A stretch of 6,924 bases of DNA. It comes from an uncultured bacterium. GTDB taxonomy: Bacteria; Bacillota; Clostridia; Christensenellales; Pumilibacteraceae. A model generated the notes under the pieces. The model was given only the letters and a program-made list of their open reading frames with translations, was not told the origin of the DNA and searched no databases. Made by a program: the position numbers and the translations under genes. The stretch covers positions 1 to 6,924 of the forward strand of contig CATKFJ010000139.1 in NCBI GenBank assembly GCA_949747725.1, read 5' to 3'. Shown here piece by piece: positions 1 through 5,983 of the stretch. Numbering within the stretch: position 1 is the first letter of the stretch; every line of letters starts with the position of its first letter.

Positions 1-990
1 AGCAAGATCGAAATAATAATCAACACCATGCCGCATGCAAAAACCGACGGTTACCCCAAGTGCGCGCTTTGCCGTGAAAACGAGGGCTTTACGGGTCGCA
101 CAAATATGCGGTTCGTTTCGACGGAGTTGGACGGAGAAGAATGGTTTTTCAATTTTGTGCGGCATCAGTATTTCGATAAACACGGCGTGCTTGTAAATGC
201 CGAGCATAAGCCGATGAAGGGCGGCGCGGACACTATGAAAAAGCTTGCGCTTGCCGCGGACTTTATCGGCGCGGAAGGGTTTGTCGGCACCGATTCGCTT
301 GCTGCCGACGGCGGCGCGCAGAATACCGTTCACGAACATTTCAAAACGGGTTTCCGTTCCGCGCCCATGTTGCGTCAGGGATATTCGATGCGTTTAAAAT
401 CGCAGGCGTATCCTTACCTCGAAATGGGACTTGTAGATTGGTATCCTACGGTCATTCGCTTCGCACACTCGAATCTCGAAAAGATCGTAGAGTTTGCGGA
501 TAAACTGATCGCCGCGTGGAAGGACTATTCCGATGAACGCATACAAAACGACGGGACCAAGAATTTTTGCAGCGTTGTCTGCCGCAAGATAAACGGCAAA
601 TACACGTTTGACGTTGTGTTGCGCTCGAGCGCGCTCAAACGTCCGCGCATGGCAGCCGATTATGACGAGATAAAAGCAGGCGCCCTTTCCATAACGGATC
701 TTCTCGGATATTTCGTGTTGCCCAATAAGCTGTCGGAAGAACTTAAGACCGCACAGCTTTATCTTGACGGCACAATGGCGTTCGACGTCGACGACAAAAA
801 AATGCCGCTTTACAAAACGGTGGAACGACTTTTAAAAGCTCAGGGCGGCACCGTAAGCAAGCTCGAAGCCAAACTCAATATCCACGACGAAGTTGACTTG
901 GTATGCGAAAAGATTTTGGCGTCCACGGCTGTATTCGATAAGAACAATGTGTTCGATTTCTTGAATACGCTCGATATCAGACAGCTTTAA
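1..990 (+). CDS. Class II galactose-1-phosphate uridylyltransferase-like protein, 5' truncated by window edge
   Basis: The reading frame is open from base 1 (329 codons to the TAA at 988-990). The first ATG at 28 has no ribosome binding site and class II GalT proteins run to about 490-500 residues, so roughly 160 N-terminal residues lie outside the window. Counting codons from base 1, a YPKCALC stretch (Cys21, Cys24) followed by ENEGFTGR matches the class II family, as do HEHF at 111-114 and LLGYFVLPNKLSEEL in the C-terminal half. GalT transfers UMP between UDP-glucose and galactose-1-phosphate in the cytoplasmic Leloir pathway. Oddities: the family's active-site H-[DEN]-H-[FY]-Q reads H-E-H-F-K here, so the Gln is Lys115, and the conserved C-terminal HPH...HHIKKENIGL region has become RPR...YDEIKAGALS. 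It may be a divergent enzyme or a paralogue with another role. The family call is firm; galactose activity is uncertain, so no symbol is given. Confidence 0.82.
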   Translation, partial: SKIEIIINTMPHAKTDGYPKCALCRENEGFTGRTNMRFVSTELDGEEWFFNFVRHQYFDKHGVLVNAEHKPMKGGADTMKKLALAADFIGAEGFVGTDSLAADGGAQNTVHEHFKTGFRSAPMLRQGYSMRLKSQAYPYLEMGLVDWYPTVIRFAHSNLEKIVEFADKLIAAWKDYSDERIQNDGTKNFCSVVCRKINGKYTFDVVLRSSALKRPRMAADYDEIKAGALSITDLLGYFVLPNKLSEELKTAQLYLDGTMAFDVDDKKMPLYKTVERLLKAQGGTVSKLEAKLNIHDEVDLVCEKILASTAVFDKNNVFDFLNTLDIRQL

Positions 991-1069
991 TCCGAAGATA
1001 TTCGGTAAACTGCGTTTCCGATATGCGATTTAAGCATTTTATAAATTTGTACTTTTAAACGCGAACATG

Positions 1070-1099
1070 AAAACTCTCGACATTCGTCCGAGGGTTTTT
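1070..1099 (+). terminator. Rho-independent terminator after the galT-like gene
   Basis: AAAACTCTCG (1070-1079) pairs with CGAGGGTTTT (1089-1098) in a 10-bp stem with a single G-U wobble and a 9-nt loop, ending in a run of five T (1095-1099). It lies 80 bp after the galT-like stop codon and before the response regulator, so it most likely ends transcription of the upstream operon. The A-rich left arm and T-rich right arm mean it could also act on minus-strand transcripts. Confidence 0.7.
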
Positions 1100-1103
1100 A
1101 TGT

Positions 1104-1132
1104 TTGCCAAGCGCTATGCTTATAAATATTTT
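1104..1132 (+). promoter_or_regulatory. Possible promoter of the response regulator gene
   Basis: TTGCCA (1104-1109) and TATTTT (1127-1132) are separated by 17 bp, just downstream of the terminator. This would start transcription near 1139 and leave a leader of about 28 nt before the GTG at 1167. The match to the sigma-A consensus is moderate; an AT-rich TATAAA at 1121-1126 has no well-placed -35 box. Confidence 0.3.
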
Positions 1133-1166
1133 TAATCGAATAAGTATATGGAGACAGAAAACGACA

Positions 1167-1832
1167 GTGGAGAAAATATTGATCGTAGACGATGACGTAT
1201 ATATCGGAAACATGTTGGAAGAGGTCCTTATAAAAGAAGGGTACGCCGTTTCACGTGCGTATTCGGGTACGGAAGCGATTTTATTCCTTTCCGGCAATAA
1301 GCCCGATTTGGCGCTTCTCGATCTGATGCTGCCCGGCTTGAGCGGAGAAGAAGTGCTGCAAAAAATGAAATATATTCCGACCATTGTTATAAGCGCCAAG
1401 ATCGACGTAAACGATAAGGTAAACGTTCTGCTCGGCGGCGCTGTCGATTACATGACCAAACCGTTCGATACGAAAGAGTTGCTTGCGCGAATAGCGGTGC
1501 GGTTACGTGATAAAAAAACAAGCGACGGTGCGGCTACGCTTATATTCGACGATATAGTCGTCGATACTTTATCTCATAGCGTTACAGTTGCGGATCACGA
1601 CGTGCATCTTACAAAGACGGAATATGCGATTTTGAAAATGTTGATCCTAAACCGCGCTCGAGTGATAACGAAATCCGATATGCTCGACAGTATAAGTTCC
1701 GATACGCCCGACTGTACGGAGAGTTCGCTAAAAATACATGTGGGCAATCTTCGCAAAAAATTAAAAGCCGTATCCGATAAAGATTATATAGAATCGGTAT
1801 GGGGGATCGGATTCAAACTTAAAACCGAATAA
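1167..1832 (+). CDS. OmpR/PhoB-family response regulator
   Basis: Cytoplasmic two-component response regulator, 221 residues from the chosen start. The receiver domain (about 1-115) has the acidic triad DDD at 8-10, phospho-acceptor Asp52 in LLDLMLPG, Ser76 as the switch hydroxyl and Lys98-Pro99 in TKPF. A winged-helix DNA-binding domain fills about 126-221, with the family-typical LTKTEYAIL, SSLKIHVGNLRKKL and ESVWGIGFKL stretches. GTG at 1167 is preferred because the protein then begins VEKILIVDDD like its relatives; a GGAG at 1150-1153 lies 13 nt upstream, which is rather far. TTG at 1104 or ATG at 1116 would add 21 or 17 hydrophobic and basic residues not expected in this family and lack a binding site. 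The partner kinase is the last gene of the following operon, and the tandem boxes immediately downstream (1843-1874) are the probable target. It is separated from the ABC gene by 85 bp holding a separate promoter. Confidence 0.93.
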   Translation: MEKILIVDDDVYIGNMLEEVLIKEGYAVSRAYSGTEAILFLSGNKPDLALLDLMLPGLSGEEVLQKMKYIPTIVISAKIDVNDKVNVLLGGAVDYMTKPFDTKELLARIAVRLRDKKTSDGAATLIFDDIVVDTLSHSVTVADHDVHLTKTEYAILKMLILNRARVITKSDMLDSISSDTPDCTESSLKIHVGNLRKKLKAVSDKDYIESVWGIGFKLKTE

Positions 1833-1833
1833 A

Positions 1834-1874
1834 TTTTTACCGTTTCTTTACTTTTTCTTTACCGATTTCTTTAC
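1834..1874 (+). promoter_or_regulatory. Tandem TTTCTTTAC boxes: probable response-regulator operator
   Basis: Three perfect 9-bp copies of TTTCTTTAC begin at 1843, 1854 and 1866. A weaker upstream TTTTTAC (1834-1840) extends the phase, so TTTAC ends at 1840, 1851, 1862 and 1874 (steps of 11, 11 and 12 bp). Direct repeats at about one helical turn are the classic binding architecture of OmpR/PhoB-type regulators, and the gene for such a regulator ends only 11 bp before the first full copy. The boxes occupy the place of the -35 region of the next promoter, as expected for an activator site. The assignment to this regulator is inference. Confidence 0.72.
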
Positions 1875-1881
1875 GCTCCCG

Positions 1882-1890
1882 TAGTAAAAT
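1882..1890 (+). promoter_or_regulatory. -10 region of the ABC-kinase operon promoter
   Basis: TAGTAAAAT (1882-1890) contains a -10-like TAAAAT at 1885-1890, about one turn after the last TTTCTTTAC box. No good TTGACA lies at the right distance (nearest is TTACCG at 1859-1864), which fits a promoter that depends on an activator bound to the boxes. Transcription would start near 1896, shortly before the GGGAGG ribosome binding site at 1905-1910. Confidence 0.5.
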
Positions 1891-1917
1891 CATAGCAACA
1901 GTTAGGGAGGTAACTTT

Positions 1918-2832
1918 ATGGAATACGTTTTACAAACAAATGCCGTAAAAAAAGAGTACGGCAGATATAAAGCGTTGAACGGACTGACTATGAACGTTCC
2001 CAAAGGGAGCATTTACGGGTTTGTAGGAAAAAACGGTTCGGGTAAGACTACGCTTATCCGTCTTGTTTGCGGTTTGCAACGGCCTACCGACGGTGAGATC
2101 GAGATCTACGGCATCGGGTACAAGGATAAGGCGGCGATAAATGCGCGGCGCAGAATGGGCGCGGTGGTGGAAACTCCGTCCGTTTATCTCGAGATGACGG
2201 CGGAAGATAATCTTAAAGAACAGTGCCGTATTTTGGGGATCCCGTCGTTTGACGGTATAGCGGATATTTTGCAGCTCGTGGGATTGGGGGACACGGGAAA
2301 GAAAAAAGCGAAAAATTTTTCGCTCGGAATGCGTCAACGGCTCGGCATTGCCGTCGCGCTTATAGGCGATCCCGATTTCCTGATTTTGGACGAACCTATA
2401 AACGGCTTGGATCCGCAGGGCATCGTGGAGATAAGAGAGCTTATACTCGAACTGAATAAAGAGCATGGTATAACAGTGCTCGTATCGAGCCATATTTTGG
2501 ACGAACTGTCTAAAATCGCGACGCATTTCGGCTTTATAGACGGCGGTAAAATAGTTAAAGAAATGAGCGCGACGGAGCTTGAAAGCGCTTGCCGCAAGCG
2601 CGTCGCAATTACTGTAAACGACACTAAAATATTAAGCAGGGTCCTCGATGAATCGAATGTCGAATATTCGATAAAGTCGGATACCGAAGCGGAGATCTTC
2701 GGCGAAACGGACGTGACCGAACTTACGCTCAAATTACACGATAATGGCTGTAACGTTCAAAAAATGCGTGAACGCAACGAAAGTTTAGAAGCTTTTTATA
2801 TCAACCTTGTGGGAGGGAAAAGCAATGATTAG
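1918..2832 (+). CDS. ABC transporter ATP-binding protein, BcrA-like (ABC-2 exporter)
   Basis: 304-residue ATPase subunit that powers the membrane permease encoded next. Visible motifs: Walker A GKNGSGKTT (37-45), signature SLGMRQRLG from Ser135, Walker B FLILDEP with Asp158 and Glu159, D-loop NGLDP, and switch His192 in SSHILDEL. A C-terminal extension of about 90 residues after the nucleotide-binding domain is usual for exporters of the BcrA/lantibiotic-immunity type, which are close to 300 residues long. ATG at 1918 is preceded by GGGAGG with a 7-nt spacer. The stop codon overlaps the start of the permease gene by 8 bp, which points to translational coupling and a fixed stoichiometry. Its promoter carries the tandem boxes at 1834-1874. 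The substrate is not readable; peptide antibiotics such as bacitracin or lantibiotics are the usual guess from relatives, by analogy only. Confidence 0.93.
   Translation: MEYVLQTNAVKKEYGRYKALNGLTMNVPKGSIYGFVGKNGSGKTTLIRLVCGLQRPTDGEIEIYGIGYKDKAAINARRRMGAVVETPSVYLEMTAEDNLKEQCRILGIPSFDGIADILQLVGLGDTGKKKAKNFSLGMRQRLGIAVALIGDPDFLILDEPINGLDPQGIVEIRELILELNKEHGITVLVSSHILDELSKIATHFGFIDGGKIVKEMSATELESACRKRVAITVNDTKILSRVLDESNVEYSIKSDTEAEIFGETDVTELTLKLHDNGCNVQKMRERNESLEAFYINLVGGKSND
2811..2816 (+). promoter_or_regulatory. Ribosome binding site of the ABC-2 permease
   Basis: GGGAGG lies inside the end of the ATPase gene, 8 nt before ATG 2825. It settles the permease start: the longer reading from TTG at 2807 would begin upstream of this site and has no Shine-Dalgarno sequence of its own. 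Confidence 0.8.
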
Positions 2833-3619
2833 ACTTTTGACTGCGAATTTGACGCGCATAAAAAAGAGCAAGCTTTTTTGGAGCTTGTGCGGCATTGTAG
2901 CATTGTTCGCCTTTATAATGATCATCTATATGATTGCCGACAGTATCAAGATAATCGACAATGCGATAACCTTGTTTGTTATACCGATAGAAATTGCCGC
3001 CGCGATATTTATAAGCATATTTTTCGGAACGGAGTACAGCGACGGCGCCATACGCAATAAGCTTGTCGTGGGACATCGAAGACACATAATTTATCTTGCG
3101 AATTTTATTACATCGGTCATATGCTCGGGCGTGTTCGTCCTGTCGTATATGCTGCCTGTCGTGCTTTTGGGTTTTTCGTGCGTAGGATTGCCGTCGACGG
3201 GAGCAATAAAAATTTTAGCGGTCGGGCTTGTTACGCTGATCGCGTTCGGCGCGCTCTTTACTATGGTGAGCATGATATACGCGAATAAAGCCGGTGCGAC
3301 GGTTATAAATCTCGTGCTTGCATTCATGCTCTTGATCGTCGGATATGTTCTTTGTTCATACTTGATGCAACCCGAACTGATCCCTGTACACGGAATCGGT
3401 AACGAATTAGAATATATAGCAAATCCGCGTTATTTATCGGGAGCGAAAAGAACTTTCGTGCAAATGCTTAACGATCTTTTGCCGGCGGGGCAGGCTGTGC
3501 GATTTATATATATGGGCGACGCGGAACCTTTGTGGTCGTTGCCGTTATATTCCATAGGCGTCGGAGTTGCGTTTACGACAATCGGCGCGGTTGTGTTCGA
3601 CAAAAAAGATATAAAGTAA
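2825..3619 (+). CDS. ABC-2 type permease (BcrB-like membrane subunit)
   Basis: 264-residue integral membrane protein, partner of the upstream ATPase. Hydrophobic segments suggest six helices at roughly 18-37, 50-68, 91-118, 128-150, 158-180 and 239-258. Between the second and third lies FFGTEYSDGAIRNKLVVGH, the cytoplasmic stretch typical of ABC-2 permeases that probably contacts the ATPase. The basic N-terminus (RIKKSK) and C-terminal DKKDIK are expected to be cytoplasmic. There is no large extracellular domain of the BceB type, which separates this module from the Bce/FtsX-fold family and places it with BcrAB-like exporters. Translation starts inside the end of the ATPase gene and stops 15 bp before the preferred kinase start. 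Membrane location and role are secure at family level; the cargo is unknown. Confidence 0.9.
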   Translation: MIRLLTANLTRIKKSKLFWSLCGIVALFAFIMIIYMIADSIKIIDNAITLFVIPIEIAAAIFISIFFGTEYSDGAIRNKLVVGHRRHIIYLANFITSVICSGVFVLSYMLPVVLLGFSCVGLPSTGAIKILAVGLVTLIAFGALFTMVSMIYANKAGATVINLVLAFMLLIVGYVLCSYLMQPELIPVHGIGNELEYIANPRYLSGAKRTFVQMLNDLLPAGQAVRFIYMGDAEPLWSLPLYSIGVGVAFTTIGAVVFDKKDIK

Positions 3620-3625
3620 GAGGTG
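3620..3625 (+). promoter_or_regulatory. Ribosome binding site that favours the GTG 3635 kinase start
   Basis: GAGGTG (3620-3625) directly follows the permease stop codon and is complementary to the 16S 3' end. It is 9 nt before GTG 3635. It overlaps the other candidate GTG at 3623, so it cannot serve that start. Confidence 0.6.
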
Positions 3626-3634
3626 AAAAGTATC

Positions 3635-4525
3635 GTGGTTTGGCTATCGTTGATTTGTGTCGTGTTTTTGCTGATAATAGTTATTCTCGCTGTAAAGATA
3701 ATAACAATGAAAAAAGACGTGGACGCGATAGGCATCGAATTTGCCGATAAGCTGAAAAACGATACGAATACCGGGATATCCGTTTCCGGCAACGACAGAT
3801 CGATACGTCGTCTTGCGGCGGAAATAAACGTGCAACTAAAAGTTTTGCGCAGGCAACGCCTGCGTTACGAACAAGGCGATTCGGAATTGAAAAATGCCGT
3901 TGCCAATATATCGCACGATTTACGTACGCCGCTTACGGCGATCGACGGGTATTTGGATCTTATCGATAATGAAAGCAAAAGCGCCGACGCGGAACGTTAT
4001 ATCGGAATTATCAAGAACCGTACGGATACATTGAAACAGCTCGCGGAGGAGCTGTTTCGTTATTCGGTAATATCCTCGCCCGATTACGATATGCCGAAAG
4101 AACGCGTTTCGGTGAATGCCGTTTTGGAAGAATGTTTGGCAAGTTACTATACGTCTTTCAAGCAGGCGGCGATCGCTCCCGAAGTCGTATTGCCCGAAAC
4201 GTCGGTCTATTGCAGCGCTAACCGCGTAGCGTTGACGCGGATATTCTCTAATCTCGTCGGGAATGCGATCAAATACAGCGACGGCGATCTGTACGTTGCC
4301 CTTGCGGATAACGGCGAGATCGTATTTTCCAATACGGCGTCGAATCTGACCGAAGTACAGGTAAAACGACTGTTCGACAGATTTTACACCGTAGAAAGCG
4401 CGAGAAAATCCACCGGACTCGGATTATCGATATCAAAAATCTTGGTCGAACAGATAGGCGGTTCGATCGAAGCGAAATACGCAGACGGAAGATTGATGAT
4501 TTGCATTCGTTTGCCGATACAATGA
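3635..4525 (+). CDS. Sensor histidine kinase without extracellular domain
   Basis: 296-residue membrane kinase (300 if GTG 3623 is used; the binding site at 3620-3625 favours GTG 3635). One hydrophobic helix (about 2-24) is followed at once by KIITMKK, predicting N-terminus out and the rest in the cytoplasm; no extracellular sensor or clear HAMP domain is present. The phospho-accepting His94 lies in NISHDLRTPLTAIDGYLDL. The ATP-binding domain shows the N-box NLVGNAIKYS, the F-box-like LFDRFYTVESARKS and the G2 box TGLGLSISK. The usual D-x-G-x-G G1 box is missing; the matching stretch reads VFSNTASNL, a variant that, from memory, recurs in kinases of this type. It sits last in the operon with the transporter, and its likely partner is the response regulator at 1167-1832. 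Such kinases sense within the membrane or through their transporter, so the exporter itself may be the sensor. Confidence 0.9.
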   Translation: MVWLSLICVVFLLIIVILAVKIITMKKDVDAIGIEFADKLKNDTNTGISVSGNDRSIRRLAAEINVQLKVLRRQRLRYEQGDSELKNAVANISHDLRTPLTAIDGYLDLIDNESKSADAERYIGIIKNRTDTLKQLAEELFRYSVISSPDYDMPKERVSVNAVLEECLASYYTSFKQAAIAPEVVLPETSVYCSANRVALTRIFSNLVGNAIKYSDGDLYVALADNGEIVFSNTASNLTEVQVKRLFDRFYTVESARKSTGLGLSISKILVEQIGGSIEAKYADGRLMICIRLPIQ

Positions 4526-4532
4526 ATTTTAT

Positions 4533-4952
4533 TTACAGCAGTCCCGTTACACATATTACGCCTATTATCATACCGACTGTCGCCAAAATAAATACGGCGA
4601 GCGCGATATATCCGATAGACTTGCGGTTGCAGCGAAACTGATATACTATTCCCATAAGTCCGCCAAAAATGTGTTCGGCGAGCAAAAGTAGCGCGCATAA
4701 AAACAGTATGGCTATAAACACCCATAACAGCAGTTCGCCAAGTTCGGAACTGTCCATTGCGTTCATAATGGAGTATATCCCCCACGAACACAAAACGAGC
4801 AGTCCGGACATAAATACGCTTATTACCATAGAATAAACTCCGAAGTAAACCGTGTTAGCTTTGCGTTCGGGTTCGCTTGAAATTTCGGTGTAACGCCGAC
4901 TTAGCGTGAGCAGCCACGACCATGCGCTCAATAAACAACCTATATTACTCAT
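4533..4952 (-). CDS. Small three-helix membrane protein, unknown function
   Basis: 139-residue protein that I do not recognise. After a mostly polar N-terminus (about 1-35, with RRYTEISSEPERK at 19-31) it has three strongly hydrophobic stretches at about 40-62, 73-103 and 112-137, the second long enough to contain a kink or two short helices. The loop YQFRCNRK (104-111) before the last helix is basic. No enzyme motif is seen. The gene is well supported: AAAAGGAGT contains a GGAG at 4960-4963, 7 nt from the ATG, and a strong promoter lies at 4987-5014. It converges on the kinase gene with 7 bp between stop codons. Its position next to a transporter/two-component module would suit an accessory or immunity role, but its opposite orientation and own promoter make this speculative. 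Confidence 0.8.
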   Translation of the reverse strand: MSNIGCLLSAWSWLLTLSRRYTEISSEPERKANTVYFGVYSMVISVFMSGLLVLCSWGIYSIMNAMDSSELGELLLWVFIAILFLCALLLLAEHIFGGLMGIVYQFRCNRKSIGYIALAVFILATVGMIIGVICVTGLL

Positions 4953-4981
4953 GCCTATACTCCTTTTGATTTTTATACGCG

Positions 4982-5020
4982 TTGATATTATATTCGAGTA
5001 GCAAATAAAGTCAATATCAA
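4982..5020 (-). promoter_or_regulatory. Promoter of the small membrane protein, framed by an inverted repeat
   Basis: On the minus strand TTGACT (5014-5009) and a perfect TATAAT (4992-4987) are separated by 16 bp, a strong sigma-A-like promoter; transcription would begin near 4980. A perfect 8-bp inverted repeat brackets it: TTGATATT at 4982-4989 overlaps the -10 box, and AATATCAA at 5013-5020 overlaps the -35 box, with arm starts 31 bp apart, close to three helical turns. This is a plausible operator for a repressor. Confidence 0.65.
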
Positions 5021-5035
5021 GCTCGATTGAATTTT

Positions 5036-5977
5036 TTACGGCAACGTGTGTCCTGCGGAACGGAATATCTCATACCATTCGTAACGGGTCAGCGAAACTT
5101 CGCAGCAATCCTCAAACGCTTTTAGGTGCTTGTCGAGCGTAGTTCCGACGATCGCCTGCATGTCTGCGGGATGATAGAGTAGCCACGCAACGGCAACCGC
5201 TTCCGGCGTCGTCCCGTATTTTCGAGCAATGCCCTCGAGAGTATAGTTCAGCGCGAAATATTTCTTCTTGGCGTGTTCGGTAGTGTAAGATCCGCTGTAA
5301 AAATAACCGGTTTCGTCCGTAAACGCGCATTGCATAACGCCGTAAGCTTGTATCGTTATCTTATTTTTGCGGCAATATTCGAGTACTCCGCCGCTTGTGT
5401 CGTATGCCCCCGAATTAAGCGTGTTTACGTTTATGCCGTAGTCTATGATGGGGCAGTGCGTCGGACTGAGTTGCAATTGATCGACGTAAATTTTTTTGTC
5501 GGTATACGTCTGTATCAGATCGGTCTGTTGCGCCGAGAAATTACTTACTCCGAAAGCTCGCACTTTGCCGCTCGAATACAAATCGTCGAAGGCCCGAGCT
5601 ATATTTTCGGGACGCATGAGAGTGTCAGGGCGGTGCAACAGCAGTATATCTATATAGTCCGTGCCGAGGCGATCGAGAGAGCCGTTTACAGATCGGATGA
5701 TATGATCGTAACTGAGATCGTACATTCCGCCGCATATGCCGCATTTGGTTTGGATCACCGTTTTGTCGCGCGCGATCTTCAGATTTTTCAGCGCTTTGCC
5801 AAACTTGATCTCGCAAGTGCCGCCGCCGTATATATCCGCGTTGTCGAACGCGTTTATGCCCATGCCGAGCGCGGACGAAATCAAGCGCTCGATATTTTTA
5901 ATCGGTTTGTCGGCAATACGCATACATCCGAGCATGAGCCTGCTTGCCTTTATGTCGCCCATATCTATATATTTCAT
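5036..5977 (-). CDS. Aldo/keto reductase, YdhF-like NAD(P)H-dependent oxidoreductase
   Basis: 313-residue cytoplasmic TIM-barrel reductase that reduces aldehydes or ketones with NAD(P)H. The aldo/keto reductase tetrad is complete: Asp45 and Tyr50 in FDNADIYGGG, Lys78 in QTKCG and His115 in LLLHRPD. GVSNF, the usual strand-and-loop motif after the catalytic His, and a C-terminal TLDKHLKAFEDC region near the expected cofactor site support this. Length and the LGCMRI start resemble the E. coli YdhF group, whose physiological substrate is not settled. ATG 5977 has no Shine-Dalgarno sequence; a -10 box ends 6 nt before it, so the mRNA may be leaderless. The only nearby alternative, ATG at codon 6, also lacks a binding site. 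It is divergent from adhE across 168 bp and may share control with it. The stop lies 83 bp before the small membrane gene on the same strand; no terminator is evident between them. Confidence 0.93.
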   Translation of the reverse strand: MKYIDMGDIKASRLMLGCMRIADKPIKNIERLISSALGMGINAFDNADIYGGGTCEIKFGKALKNLKIARDKTVIQTKCGICGGMYDLSYDHIIRSVNGSLDRLGTDYIDILLLHRPDTLMRPENIARAFDDLYSSGKVRAFGVSNFSAQQTDLIQTYTDKKIYVDQLQLSPTHCPIIDYGINVNTLNSGAYDTSGGVLEYCRKNKITIQAYGVMQCAFTDETGYFYSGSYTTEHAKKKYFALNYTLEGIARKYGTTPEAVAVAWLLYHPADMQAIVGTTLDKHLKAFEDCCEVSLTRYEWYEIFRSAGHTLP

Positions 5978-5983
5978 GCGACA

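Noticed and set aside
621..632. 12-bp palindrome GCGCTCGAGCGC in the galT-like gene
   Set aside because: A palindrome of this length is expected about once or twice by chance in a window of this size.
992..1005. Hairpin CCGAA-GATA-TTCGG right after the galT-like stop
   Set aside because: Only 5 bp and no following T-run; the stem at 1070-1099 is a much better terminator.
1104..1166. Longer response regulator starting at TTG 1104 or ATG 1116
   Set aside because: Adds residues absent from the family, has no ribosome binding site, and overlaps the likely promoter; GTG 1167 gives the standard N-terminus.
1843..1874. CRISPR-like or transposon-end repeat reading of the TTTCTTTAC copies
   Set aside because: Units are 9 bp with 2-3 bp gaps, far too short for CRISPR, and they sit exactly where an activator site belongs.
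1930..2732. Minus-strand open frames within the ABC ATPase gene
   Set aside because: They overlap Walker A, signature and Walker B coding sequence and have no start signals.
3848..3864. 7-bp hairpin CGCAGGC-AAC-GCCTGCG in the kinase gene
   Set aside because: Short, with a tight 3-nt loop, and explained by the symmetric Leu-Arg-Arg-Gln-Arg-Leu-Arg coding stretch.
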